The translations under genes were made by a program, and so were the position numbers. A DNA stretch of 64,000 nt. Source: Roseiarcus sp963807735 (lineage in GTDB: Bacteria > Pseudomonadota > Alphaproteobacteria > Rhizobiales > Beijerinckiaceae). The notes beneath the pieces were generated by a model. That model saw only the letters and a list, made by a program, of their open reading frames with translations, did not search any database and was not told where the DNA came from. Shown here piece after piece: positions 17,402 to 25,019 of this stretch (position 1 is its first letter; every line of letters begins with the position of its first letter). The DNA lies in the NCBI GenBank assembly GCA_963807735.1, contig CAWEDI010000006.1, positions 1-64,000 on the forward strand, read 5' to 3'.

Positions 17402-18304
17402 GAACGCGCTTTCCATCCCGTTCGAGAATATCTCGACGCGCTCGCGTGGGATGGCGTCGAGCGGCTCAAAGGATGGCTATCCCGGTTTCTGGGCGCAAGC
17501 CCATCGCCCTATGTATCTGCAATAGGTCGAATGTTCCTCGTCGCCGCTGTCGCGCGCGTTTTTCAACCGGGAGCGAAGTGCGATTATGTCCTGGTTTTGG
17601 AAGGGGCCCAGGGAGCAGGGAAGTCCAGGGCCTGCGAAATTCTCGGCTCCCCCTGGTTCTCCGACAGTCTTCCGGACGTGACCCGCGATAAGGACGCCGC
17701 GCAGCACCTTAGAGGAAAGTGGATCGTCGAAATCTCTGAGTTGTCAGCGATCGGACGCGCCGAGGCGGAGGCGCTGAAATCGTTCATTTCGCGTCCGGTC
17801 GAGCGCTATCGGCCGCCTTACGGTCGAGAGGAGGTCATCGAGCCTCGGCAATGCGTATTCATCGGGACGACCAATCGATCGACTTACCTTGGAGACGATA
17901 CGGGCGCTCGGCGCTTTTGGCCGGTCCGAGTCGGACAGGTGGACATCACCGCTCTCGGCGCAGACCGCGACCAACTCTTCGCCGAAGCCGTGGTCAACTA
18001 TCGTGCCGGTGCACAATGGTGGCCTGACGATCACTTCGAACGCGAACACATCCGACCCGAACAAGATGCGCGCTTCAACTCCGACGCGTGGGAGTCAATA
18101 CTCGCCAATTTTCTGGTCGGCCGCGAGCGCGTCCAAATCTCCGAAGTAGCACGCGAAGCGTTACTTATCGAAACTGCACGGATCGGCACAAAGGAACAGC
18201 GGCGAATTGCGGCGATCCTAACGAGGCTTGGCTGGACATCCGGCCGCGAAAAAACGGGCCGGTTCTACCAACGACCTCCCGGTGACGCAGGTGACGCAGG
18301 GTGA
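17402..18304 (+). pseudogene. VapE-family helicase/primase-associated ATPase, part after the IS insertion
   Basis: Carries the P-loop core of VapE: FHPVREYLDALAWDGVERLK, then LVLEGAQGAGKSRACEILG (Walker A, GAQGAGKS), GKWIVEISELSAIGRAEAEA (Walker B-like), CVFIGTTNRSTYLGDDTGAR and RFWPVRVG. VapE proteins act like SF3 helicases in replication of P4-like satellites. A separate start could be ATG at 17531, but that would lose the segment before the P-loop. The 3' end overlaps the left arm of a large inverted repeat (18281-18308), encoding the terminal residues GDAGDAG. Function probably lost through the IS, unless the second half restarts. Confidence 0.75.
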
Positions 18305-18401
18305 CGCATTTTCCTATAGAGTCCCCCACCTACATACGCGTACGCGCGCGAGAATGCCCCTTCTATAGGGAAGTGCGTCACCCTGCGTCACCTGCGTCAC
18401 C
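18281..18401. repeat. Iteron-like inverted repeat at the end of vapE
   Basis: Left arm 18281-18308 has three GTGACGCA units. The right arm 18374-18401 is its exact reverse complement over 28 bp. Just inside the arms, TCCTATAGAG and TTCTATAGGG continue the pairing imperfectly. The loop of 65 bp holds a CGCGTACGCG palindrome. Three repeated units in each arm next to a replication-helicase gene resemble an initiator-binding or replication-origin site of P4-like elements. A strong bidirectional terminator is the alternative. Confidence 0.6.
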
Positions 18402-18559
18402 TTATCGTCAACACTGCTCACGGAGCAGATCCTCTTCCACAATGGCTGCGTTGTCGTGACCCGGGTCAAACACGTTACCGAAAACCAAAAGGTGAAGTCG
18501 ATGACATGCGATCGTCGAATTGAACTCGGGTTGCATTTGCAGCATGGGGAAACCTCGTG

Positions 18560-18973
18560 ATGCCGTTTGCAAAGGGAAAATCCGGCAATCCCGCCGGCAA
18601 GCCCAAAGGCGCCCGACACAAGACGACGATTGCCATCGAAGCGCTACTCGACGGAGAGGCCGAGGCCTTGACTCGCAAAGCGATCGAGAAGGCGAAAGAA
18701 GGCGACATGACCGCGTTGCGGCTTTATCTGGATCGTATCGCTCCACCGCGGAGGGACCGACCTATCGCTTTTCAGTTGCGGCCGATCGAAAACGCCGCCC
18801 AGGGCGCCGCTGCGATGACCGATATCGTCGCCGCTGTAGCCGCAGGAGACATGAGCCCTTTAGAGGCCAACGACGTGTCAAAGATCATCGAGACGTTCAT
18901 GCGCGCTCTGGAAGCCTCCAACTTCGAGCGCCGCCTCCAGGCGCTCGAAGAGCAATCCGTCAAGGACAAGTAG
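18560..18973 (+). CDS. DUF5681-type protein, possibly small-terminase related
   Basis: 137 residues. The N-terminus MPFAKGKSGNPAGKPKGARH is the hallmark of DUF5681 proteins, which are common in prophages and islands and often annotated next to terminase genes. The rest is helical (AIEALLDGEAEALTRKAIEK, VSKIIETFMRALEASNFERR). A GTG one codon upstream also fits; I chose the ATG at 18560. No terminase large subunit is present, so a packaging role is doubtful here. It ends 8 bases before the next small gene. Confidence 0.65.
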   Translation: MPFAKGKSGNPAGKPKGARHKTTIAIEALLDGEAEALTRKAIEKAKEGDMTALRLYLDRIAPPRRDRPIAFQLRPIENAAQGAAAMTDIVAAVAAGDMSPLEANDVSKIIETFMRALEASNFERRLQALEEQSVKDK

Positions 18974-18981
18974 GAGACCTC

Positions 18982-19281
18982 ATGATCAACAAAATGTTGC
19001 GCCGCTTGGTCAGAATTGAAGGCGCTTCCTTGCATGAGGACATCCCCATTTGGGTCGATCACCCGGACCAGGCCGCCGAAATGGTCGGGGATATGATCAG
19101 AAACGGGGAAATCATTAAAGCCGATCGGCCGCGCTGCGTCCATTGGGAACGGGCGCGGTGCAAGGCCGGCACGCACGAGGACCAACTCGCACGATTGCTT
19201 AGCGAGGAGACCACCGCGTTCGACCGTTGCCAGCCAACCTCGGCCACCACCGTTCGCGGGAATGCGAACATTGGCGCTTAA
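18982..19281 (+). CDS. Hypothetical protein
   Basis: 99 residues starting MINKMLRRLVRIEGASLHED, preceded by TAGGAGACCTC (good Shine-Dalgarno at the right distance). Not recognised. The segment DHPDQAAEMVGDMIRNGEII is helical. It follows the DUF5681 gene closely and ends overlapping the region before the next small gene, so it is probably part of the same transcript. Confidence 0.5.
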   Translation: MINKMLRRLVRIEGASLHEDIPIWVDHPDQAAEMVGDMIRNGEIIKADRPRCVHWERARCKAGTHEDQLARLLSEETTAFDRCQPTSATTVRGNANIGA

Positions 19282-19294
19282 GCAAGGATCACTC

Positions 19295-19579
19295 ATGCCA
19301 AATCAGCTTGAAACCCGTGTTCGTAGGTTGGAAGCCAAGCGCAATGCCACCGGAAGCAATATTTTTCGCGAGCTTTCGTCATTGCAGCTGAGGTCTCTGC
19401 TGATCCTGCTCGACGCCACAGAAAAGGGAATCGAACTCGGGTGTTCGTCCGCCGAACTGATCAATGACGACCTCCTGTGGCGCAATGCGATGAGCCGCGA
19501 AACCTACGACAACGCGCTGGGGGCCATCTCGCAAACTCAATGGGAGCGAATGGTACAATGGGTTCGACCAAACTCTTGA
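19295..19579 (+). CDS. Hypothetical protein with N-terminal coiled-coil-like helix
   Basis: 94 residues beginning MPNQLETRVRRLEAKRNATG, a heptad-like helix often seen at the start of small phage and island proteins. The rest is helical (LSSLQLRSLLILLDATEKGI, DNALGAISQTQWERMVQWVR). Not recognised. ATG 19295 is preferred over the upstream in-frame ATG at 19262 because AAGGATCACTC precedes it and the preceding gene ends at 19281. It is the last gene of the satellite-like core. Confidence 0.5.
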   Translation: MPNQLETRVRRLEAKRNATGSNIFRELSSLQLRSLLILLDATEKGIELGCSSAELINDDLLWRNAMSRETYDNALGAISQTQWERMVQWVRPNS

Positions 19580-19928
19580 GTTGCACACGGTCGGCAACGT
19601 TTCCTCGACGACACCCGGCAGCCTAGCCCCAATCGCGCCATATTTCCGCCACTCGACCCGTTCGCCGCTGTTTGCTTGTGTTTGCCCGTGGTTGCTGTGC
19701 GGCCGAGCAAAACTGCGCGCTCGCCCCTGGTTAGAACTCAATACGGACCCACATTTTGACGATGATTGCTTTGCAATTGATCAATAGAGCGCTCGGGAAA
19801 TTTGACCCCACATTGGCGATTACCTCTGCGTTTGAGCAGGTTGTTGCGCGCCGCGCCTTCGAGCTTCTTTCGACCCGTCGAAAAACGTCATTCGCCTGTG
19901 ATACCCTGGATAGGCGCAGGGCCCTTTA
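19580..19928. other. Intergenic junction between satellite core and cargo
   Basis: About 350 bp with no supported gene. Composition changes here: an AT-richer stretch lies around 19745-19800. Immediately to its right the SPFH protein starts without its N-terminal half, so a recombination breakpoint must lie near 19,925. Confidence 0.5.
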
Positions 19929-20489
19929 GAGCTTGTCAATCCCGAGCGCGCGATCATCAAGGTCCAGAATTTCCTGCCGGCGACCAACATGCTCGCGCAA
20001 ACCACGCTGCGCGCGGTGCTCGGACAGCACGATCTCGACGAGATGCTCTCGGAACGCAAGAAGCTGAGCGCCGACGTTCAGGCTATTCTCGATTCCGCCA
20101 CGGAAACCTGGGGCATCAAGGTCAGCAATGTTGAAATTCGCACGGTCGAGTTGACCGAAAACATGGTCCGCGCGATCGCCAAACAAGCTGAGGCGGAACG
20201 CGATCGCCGCGCCAAGGTGATCCACGCCGAGGCCGAGTTCCAGGCTTCGCAAACCCTGGTCAACGCCGCGCGGATTTTGGGCAGCGAGCCGGCGGCGATG
20301 CAATTGCGCTATCTGCAGACCTTGACCGAAATTGGCGCCGAGCAAAATTCGACAGTCGTGTTCCCGATGCCGATCGACATCATGAAGCCTTTCCTCAACC
20401 TGCTCCAAAAGGCGGATCGATCCATTCCCGCGCGCGGCAACGGGGCGGACAAGACGCCGCTCTCTGTCGTGTCGGATGCCGGGCACTGA
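19929..20489 (+). pseudogene. SPFH/Band 7 (slipin-type) protein, N-terminally truncated
   Basis: From ELVNPERAIIKVQNFLPATN the frame matches the second half of slipin-type SPFH proteins: AQTTLRAVLGQHDLDEMLSE, DSATETWGIKVSNVEIRTVE, NMVRAIAKQAEAERDRRAKV, then the C-terminal STVVFPMPIDIMKPFLNLL. The membrane anchor and first half of the SPFH domain are missing; upstream in-frame sequence is unrelated. An ATG at 19989 could start a 166-residue product but it would lack membrane attachment. These proteins organise inner-membrane microdomains. It lies exactly at the border of the satellite core and the cargo, so it is probably a recombination relic. Confidence 0.75.
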
Positions 20490-20602
20490 CCGCGCGGCGG
20501 CTCCGACAAGCCCGCGGACGCGCGCGAAATCAGCGGGCGGCCCGGGGTAGGGGCGCCGGTCTCGATGATCTCAAGTGAGCGCGCCGGCGGATGGCGCCTT
20601 GA

Positions 20603-20612
20603 GTAAATTCCG
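20603..20612 (+). promoter_or_regulatory. GTARWTTCCG motif upstream of phosphoketolase
   Basis: GTAAATTCCG, followed by GGGCTGAG, about 165 bp before the phosphoketolase start and pointing towards it. It has one change from the GTAGWTTCCG consensus found upstream of seven other cargo genes; the flank resembles the site at 29943. Confidence 0.4.
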
Positions 20613-20776
20613 GGGCTGAGCCGACCGCCGCGCGAGTGCTACGATGCGGATGACGTGGCGAGACGGTCATTCCCATAGCCCTTGGTCGGCCGCGCCCCGG
20701 TCATGAGGGTGCGCGTTCGATCATTCCCGAGAATTCGCCGACGCGAAACGTCCGACGCAGCCTGAGGCAAACAACC

Positions 20777-23208
20777 ATGAACGTCGTCATATCCCCCCAA
20801 GAGCTGAAACTCGAAGCCGGACGCCGCGGCTCTCGCCAAGAGCGAGGCGAGCCTGAACCCGGCGGAATTGCGCCTGATGGACGCCTATTGGCGCGCGGCC
20901 AACTATCTCTCGGTCGGTCAGATCTATCTCTACGACAATCCGATGCTGCGCGAGCCGCTGAAGCTGGCTCACGTCAAACCGCTGGTGGTCGGGCATTGGG
21001 GCACGACGCCGGGGCAGAATTTCATCTACGTTCATCTCAATCGAACCATCAAGCTGCACGATCTCGACATGATCTACATCGCCGGACCCGGGCACGGCGG
21101 TCCCGCCTTGGTCGCCAACACCTATCTTGAGGGCAGCTACAGCGAGATCTATCCCGACATCAGTCAGGACGAAGCCGGGATGAAACGGCTGTTCAAGCAG
21201 TTTTCGTTCCCCGGAGGCATTTCCAGCCACGTCGCGCCCTCGACGCCGGGCTCGATTCACGAGGGCGGCGAACTCGGCTATTCGTTGAGCCACGCCTTCG
21301 GCGCCGCCTTCGACAATCCCGGCCTGATCGTCGCCTGCATCGTCGGCGACGGCGAGGCCGAAACCGGGCCGCTCGCGACCGCTTGGCAATCCAACAAATT
21401 CCTCGATCCGATCTCCGACGGCGCGGTGCTGCCGATCCTGCATCTCAACGGCTACAAGATCAGCAATCCGACGATACTCGCCCGCATATCGCACGATGAA
21501 CTGGAAAAGTTCTTCGAAGGTTGTGGATGGACCCCGCTATTCGTCGAGGGCGACGAACCCGAGGTCATGCATCGCCTGATGGCGGCGGCCGTCGAAGACG
21601 CGATCAGCCGGATTCACGCGATCCAGACGCGCGCGAGAGAGAACAACGACGCGACGCGTCCGCTGTGGCCGATGATCGTGCTGCGGTCGCCGAAGGGATG
21701 GAGCGGCCCCAAAGAGGTCGACGGCCTCAAGATCGAGGGCACGTTCCGCGCCCATCAGGTGCCGATCCTGGTCGACGCCAAGCATCCCGATCACGTGATG
21801 CTGTTGGAAAGCTGGATGAAGAGCTACCGGGCGGAGGAACTGTTCGACGCCGCGGGCATTTTGATGCCCGAACTCGCTGCTCTGGCGCCGCAGGGCGCTA
21901 CGCCGCATGGGCGCCAACCCGCACGCCAACGGCGGCGTCCTGCTGCGCGACCTGAAGATGCCGGACTTTCGCCCGTACGCGGTCGAGGTTCCCTCGCCCG
22001 GCGCTGTGGACGCGCAGGACACGCTCGTGCTCGGGGCGTTCTTGCGCGACGTCACCCGCGCCAACATGGAGCACCGAAACTTCCGCATCTTCGGCCCCGA
22101 CGAGACTTTGTCGAACATGCTCGGCGATGTGTTCGAAGTCACCAATCGCCAGTGGGACGCGCTGGAGGTCGAGGGCGACGAGTTTCTCGCGCCCGCCGGC
22201 CGCGTCGTCGATTCCCAGCTCAGCGAGCATCAATGCGAGGGATGGCTCGAGGGCTATCTGCTGACCGGCCGGCACGGTCTGTTCAACAGCTACGAGGCCT
22301 TCATCCGCATCGTCAATTCGATGTTCAGCCAGCACGCGAAATGGCTGAAGGTCACGCTCGAACTGCCCTGGCGGCGCAAGATCGCCTCGCTCAACTATTT
22401 GCTGGCCTCGCACGTCTGGCAGCAGGATCACAACGGTTTCACCCACCAGGACCCCGGCTTCCTAGACCATGTCATCAACAAGAAGGCCGACGTGGTGCGC
22501 GTCTATCTGCCTGCGGACGCCAATTGCCTGTTGTCGGTGTTCGACCATTGCCTGCGCAGCCGACACTACGTCAACGTCGTGGTGGCGGGAAAGCATGCGC
22601 TGCCGCAATGGCTGACGATGGAGCAGGCGGTCATTCACTGCACGCAGGGCATCGGCATCTGGCAGTGGGCGAGCAACGACCAGGACGCGGAGCCCGACGT
22701 CGTCATGGCCTGCTGCGGCGACACGCCGACGCTGGAGGCGCTCGCGGCCGTCTCGATCCTGCGGGAGAACCTGCCCGAGATGAAGATCAGGGTCGTCAAC
22801 GTCATCGATCTGATGCGTTTGCAGCCTGCGACCGAGCATCCGCATGGCCTCAGCGAGGCCGACTACAACTCGCTGTTCACCACCGACAAGCCGATTATTT
22901 TCAACTTTCACGGCTACGCGTCGCTGGTGCACGGCCTCACTTACCGGCGCGCCAACCGTCGCCTGCACGTTCGCGGCTATAAGGAGGAAGGCACAATCAC
23001 CACCGCCTTCGACATGCGCGTACAGAATGAGATCGATCGGTTTCATCTGGTTCAAGACGTCGTCGACAATCTCGCACATCTCGGAAGCAGGGGCGCCTAT
23101 CTCAAGCAGAAGATGCGCGACAAACTGATCGAGCACAAACATTTCATCGACGAGCACGGCGAGGATATGCCGGAGGTTCGCAACTGGAAGTGGTCGGCGG
23201 CGAGCTGA
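20777..23208 (+). CDS. xfp: Xylulose-5-phosphate/fructose-6-phosphate phosphoketolase (two frameshifts)
   Basis: Thiamine-diphosphate enzyme that splits xylulose 5-P or fructose 6-P with phosphate to acetyl phosphate plus a triose or tetrose phosphate. Signatures: IAGPGHGGPALVANTYLEGS, SIHEGGELGYSLSHAFGAAF, CIVGDGEAETGP, then HVWQQDHNGFTHQDPG and the C-terminal RDKLIEHKHFIDEHGEDMPE. Full length is about 809 codons, normal for the family. It is read in three frames: one extra base near 20820 (after KLEAG) and one near 21895 (before MGANPHANGG). Start ATG 20777 gives MNVVISPQELKLEA. It provides acetyl phosphate and ATP via acetate kinase, which is not in the window. It heads the stress-type cargo. 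Confidence 0.9.
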
Positions 23209-23373
23209 GTCGGAAGTTTTGCCCCCTTTCCCGCAAGGGAAGGAGGGCGTCTTTCCGGCTCAAGGATCAACCCCAAACGGCGACGTCGGGCTGTGCTCGC
23301 AAAGGCAATCGGGCGGCGTTCGCCGCCCGAGGGATCGGCCACGCTCAGTCGAAGGACAGTATTTCCCGGGCCG

Positions 23374-23757
23374 CTAGGCGGGCGCGCTTTCATCCCGCGT
23401 CGCATCGCCGCCGATCACGCGCGCTATCGCCGCCACGATGTCGTGTCTCCGATACGGCTTCTGGATGAGCACCGCGTCCGGGCCAAGCTCGAGATTACGC
23501 AGAAGATCGCCGGTGACGAAAACATGCGGCACGAAAGCGTCGCGAAGGATCTCTTTGACCGCCGCGACGCCGCTGTGTTCGCCCAGCTTGATGTCGACGA
23601 TCATCAGATCCGGGCGGCAAGCCCGGGCCGCCGTCACGGCGGCCTCCGGGGCGACGACCACCGCGACGACAATGTGGCCGAGATCCTCAAGCACCTCCGC
23701 GAGCAGCGGCCCGATCATGAGGTCGTCCTCCACGACCAGCACCCGCAACGGTTTCAT
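23374..23757 (-). CDS. Single-domain response regulator (REC)
   Basis: 127 residues, a stand-alone receiver domain. VLVVEDDLMIGPLLAEVLED gives the acidic pair, DLMIVDIKLGEHSG the phospho-acceptor Asp (about residue 55), HVFVTGD the switch Thr, and LIQKPYRRHDI the conserved Lys. There is no output domain, so it probably works as a CheY/Spo0F-like partner or sink in a phosphorelay. The start at 23757 is ATG; a GTG just upstream is also open. A GTAGTTTCCG motif lies about 70 bp upstream. The only kinase in the window is the giant CheB-CheR hybrid at 39980. Confidence 0.85.
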   Translation of the reverse strand: MKPLRVLVVEDDLMIGPLLAEVLEDLGHIVVAVVVAPEAAVTAARACRPDLMIVDIKLGEHSGVAAVKEILRDAFVPHVFVTGDLLRNLELGPDAVLIQKPYRRHDIVAAIARVIGGDATRDESAPA

Positions 23758-23826
23758 CACCTCACTGCACCTTCCGGGTGGACCTCTCGACCAGCTTAGC
23801 TGATCTTGGAGGTCGACGGAGAGAGA

Positions 23827-23836
23827 CGGAAACTAC
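23827..23836 (-). promoter_or_regulatory. GTAGTTTCCG motif upstream of the receiver gene
   Basis: Reads GTAGTTTCCG on the minus strand, about 70 bp before the receiver start. It is preceded by TTGACTGC. Same motif and orientation as upstream of the H+-ATPase, PPK2-region and glucan synthase genes. Confidence 0.5.
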
Positions 23837-23840
23837 GCAG

Positions 23841-24122
23841 TCAAGCAAGCCATACGTCCGCCGAGCGCGATGTTGCGATCGGCGGCGGCGCGCGGCTGCC
23901 CTGCCAGGGCGTCATCGCCGACCGCTCGGTTGGTCCTGCTTCCAGCCCTGCATGGCGTCGGGGACGCAGGGAGAGGTCTTCCGAAAACACGTAGGTCAGG
24001 ATCGCGGTCATGAACATCGCCACCCCGACCCAAAACCACGGCGAATGATGCACGCGCCGCCAGTCGCGCTTCCGCAGGCGCGTGGGGTCATGGCCGGTCT
24101 TGGTCACGACCGATCGGCCCAC
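23841..24122 (-). CDS. Small membrane protein
   Basis: 93 residues with one clear membrane helix (SPWFWVGVAMFMTAILTYVF) preceded by a basic stretch (RLRKRDWRRVHH), so the N-terminus is probably cytoplasmic. The frame opens with GTG at 24122 and no good Shine-Dalgarno is seen, so the start is uncertain. The segment DWRRVHHSPWFWVG looks like conserved small proteins of Rhizobiales. Function unknown. Confidence 0.5.
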   Translation of the reverse strand: MGRSVVTKTGHDPTRLRKRDWRRVHHSPWFWVGVAMFMTAILTYVFSEDLSLRPRRHAGLEAGPTERSAMTPWQGSRAPPPIATSRSADVWLA

Positions 24123-24263
24123 AGATGCGGATGGAGTGGTGTCCTCGTGAAGGCGCCGTCTTGCTCGTCCGCCTTGCTGACCATGCTGGCTCCGCTCCGC
24201 GCCTTCCCCGAAGGCGGCGCGACGATTTAGCCTCGCAGCGCGGGGCGACGACAGCCCCGGAAA

Positions 24264-24735
24264 TCACTCAGAGGGGCTAGCGCGATCGCCAGCGTCGAGA
24301 ATCCAGGTCCGCTCGCCGAACGCGACATAGATGCGCTCCTGGCCAAGCGCCGCGCCGAGTTCGGCGGCCAGTTCGTTCAACATCGCCTCGATCGCGGCGT
24401 CAGGGAGATGGCCGAGATAGGCGTGCACGGCCTCGCCGGTGAATAGGGCGACCGGCTCGCGGTCCGAGCCGACCGTACCGTCGGGGCGCGGCCAGGCGTA
24501 GGCGACCTCCGCGCGCCCGAACATGCCCGAGAGCGCCGGCAGCTCCGCCTCGAACGCGGCGCTTCATCCAGGCGCGCGCGGTGCGCGCCGCCTCCGAAAC
24601 GTCGAACACCCGCCCCTCGGCGTCCCAGCCCTCGCGCAGGCCGACGCTGATGCGGAAATCTCGGCGAGCCCCGCGCGAGCCGGGTACGAGGCGATAATCT
24701 TCCCGTCGCGGCGGGAGATGCGAGGTTTCCGACAT
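24264..24735 (-). CDS. Hypothetical protein (one frameshift)
   Basis: Begins MSETSHLPPRREDYRLVPGS at 24735 and reads DFRISVGLREGWDAEGRVFD up to ARAWMKRR. One extra base near 24554 shifts the frame; downstream it continues as FEAELPALSGMFGRAEVAYA and EAVHAYLGHLPDAAIEAMLN to GDRASPSE at 24264. The corrected product is about 157 residues. Not recognised; no signal or membrane helix. A degenerate copy of the cargo promoter motif (TAGACTTCCG) lies about 80 bp upstream. Confidence 0.5.
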
Positions 24736-24810
24736 AGCCGCTCCACTCAAGCCGGCAACCGCGATCAGGCGCGCAGGGGCCGCAGCGTGAATAGAGAGCG
24801 CAGGCGCAGT

Positions 24811-24823
24811 CGGAAGTCTAGAC
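24811..24823 (-). promoter_or_regulatory. Degenerate TAGACTTCCG motif
   Basis: On the minus strand reads GTCTAGACTTCCG, one base longer than GTAGWTTCCG, about 80 bp upstream of the hypothetical gene starting at 24735 and pointing towards it. Weakest member of the motif set. Confidence 0.3.
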
Positions 24824-24894
24824 GAGGCTCGGAGGGCGTCGCAACGACTGCGCGCTTCGCGCGGGCCGAACGCATAGGTCACGCGGGCGCGTGC

Positions 24895-24904
24895 GTAGTT
24901 TCCG
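24895..24904 (+). promoter_or_regulatory. GTAGTTTCCG motif upstream of the H+-ATPase
   Basis: GCGTAGTTTCCGAG on the plus strand, about 115 bp before the ATPase start. It is identical over 12 bases (GCGTAGTTTCCG) to the site at 28619-28630 before the membrane-anchored hypothetical gene. Confidence 0.5.
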
Positions 24905-25019
24905 AGTCTGTCTCCTCGCCGGGGCGCGGGTCCATTCCACTATCTGGTGGCGCACCGCGCGCGATCTCGCCAATGCCGCTGCGCGACCGAAACACGCAGC
25001 CCGACGAGGACCTTCCGAA

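Noticed and set aside
18281..18401. CRISPR-like array (repeated GTGACGCA units)
   Set aside because: The units are 8-9 bp, contiguous, and arranged as one inverted pair without unique spacers; no cas gene is nearby.
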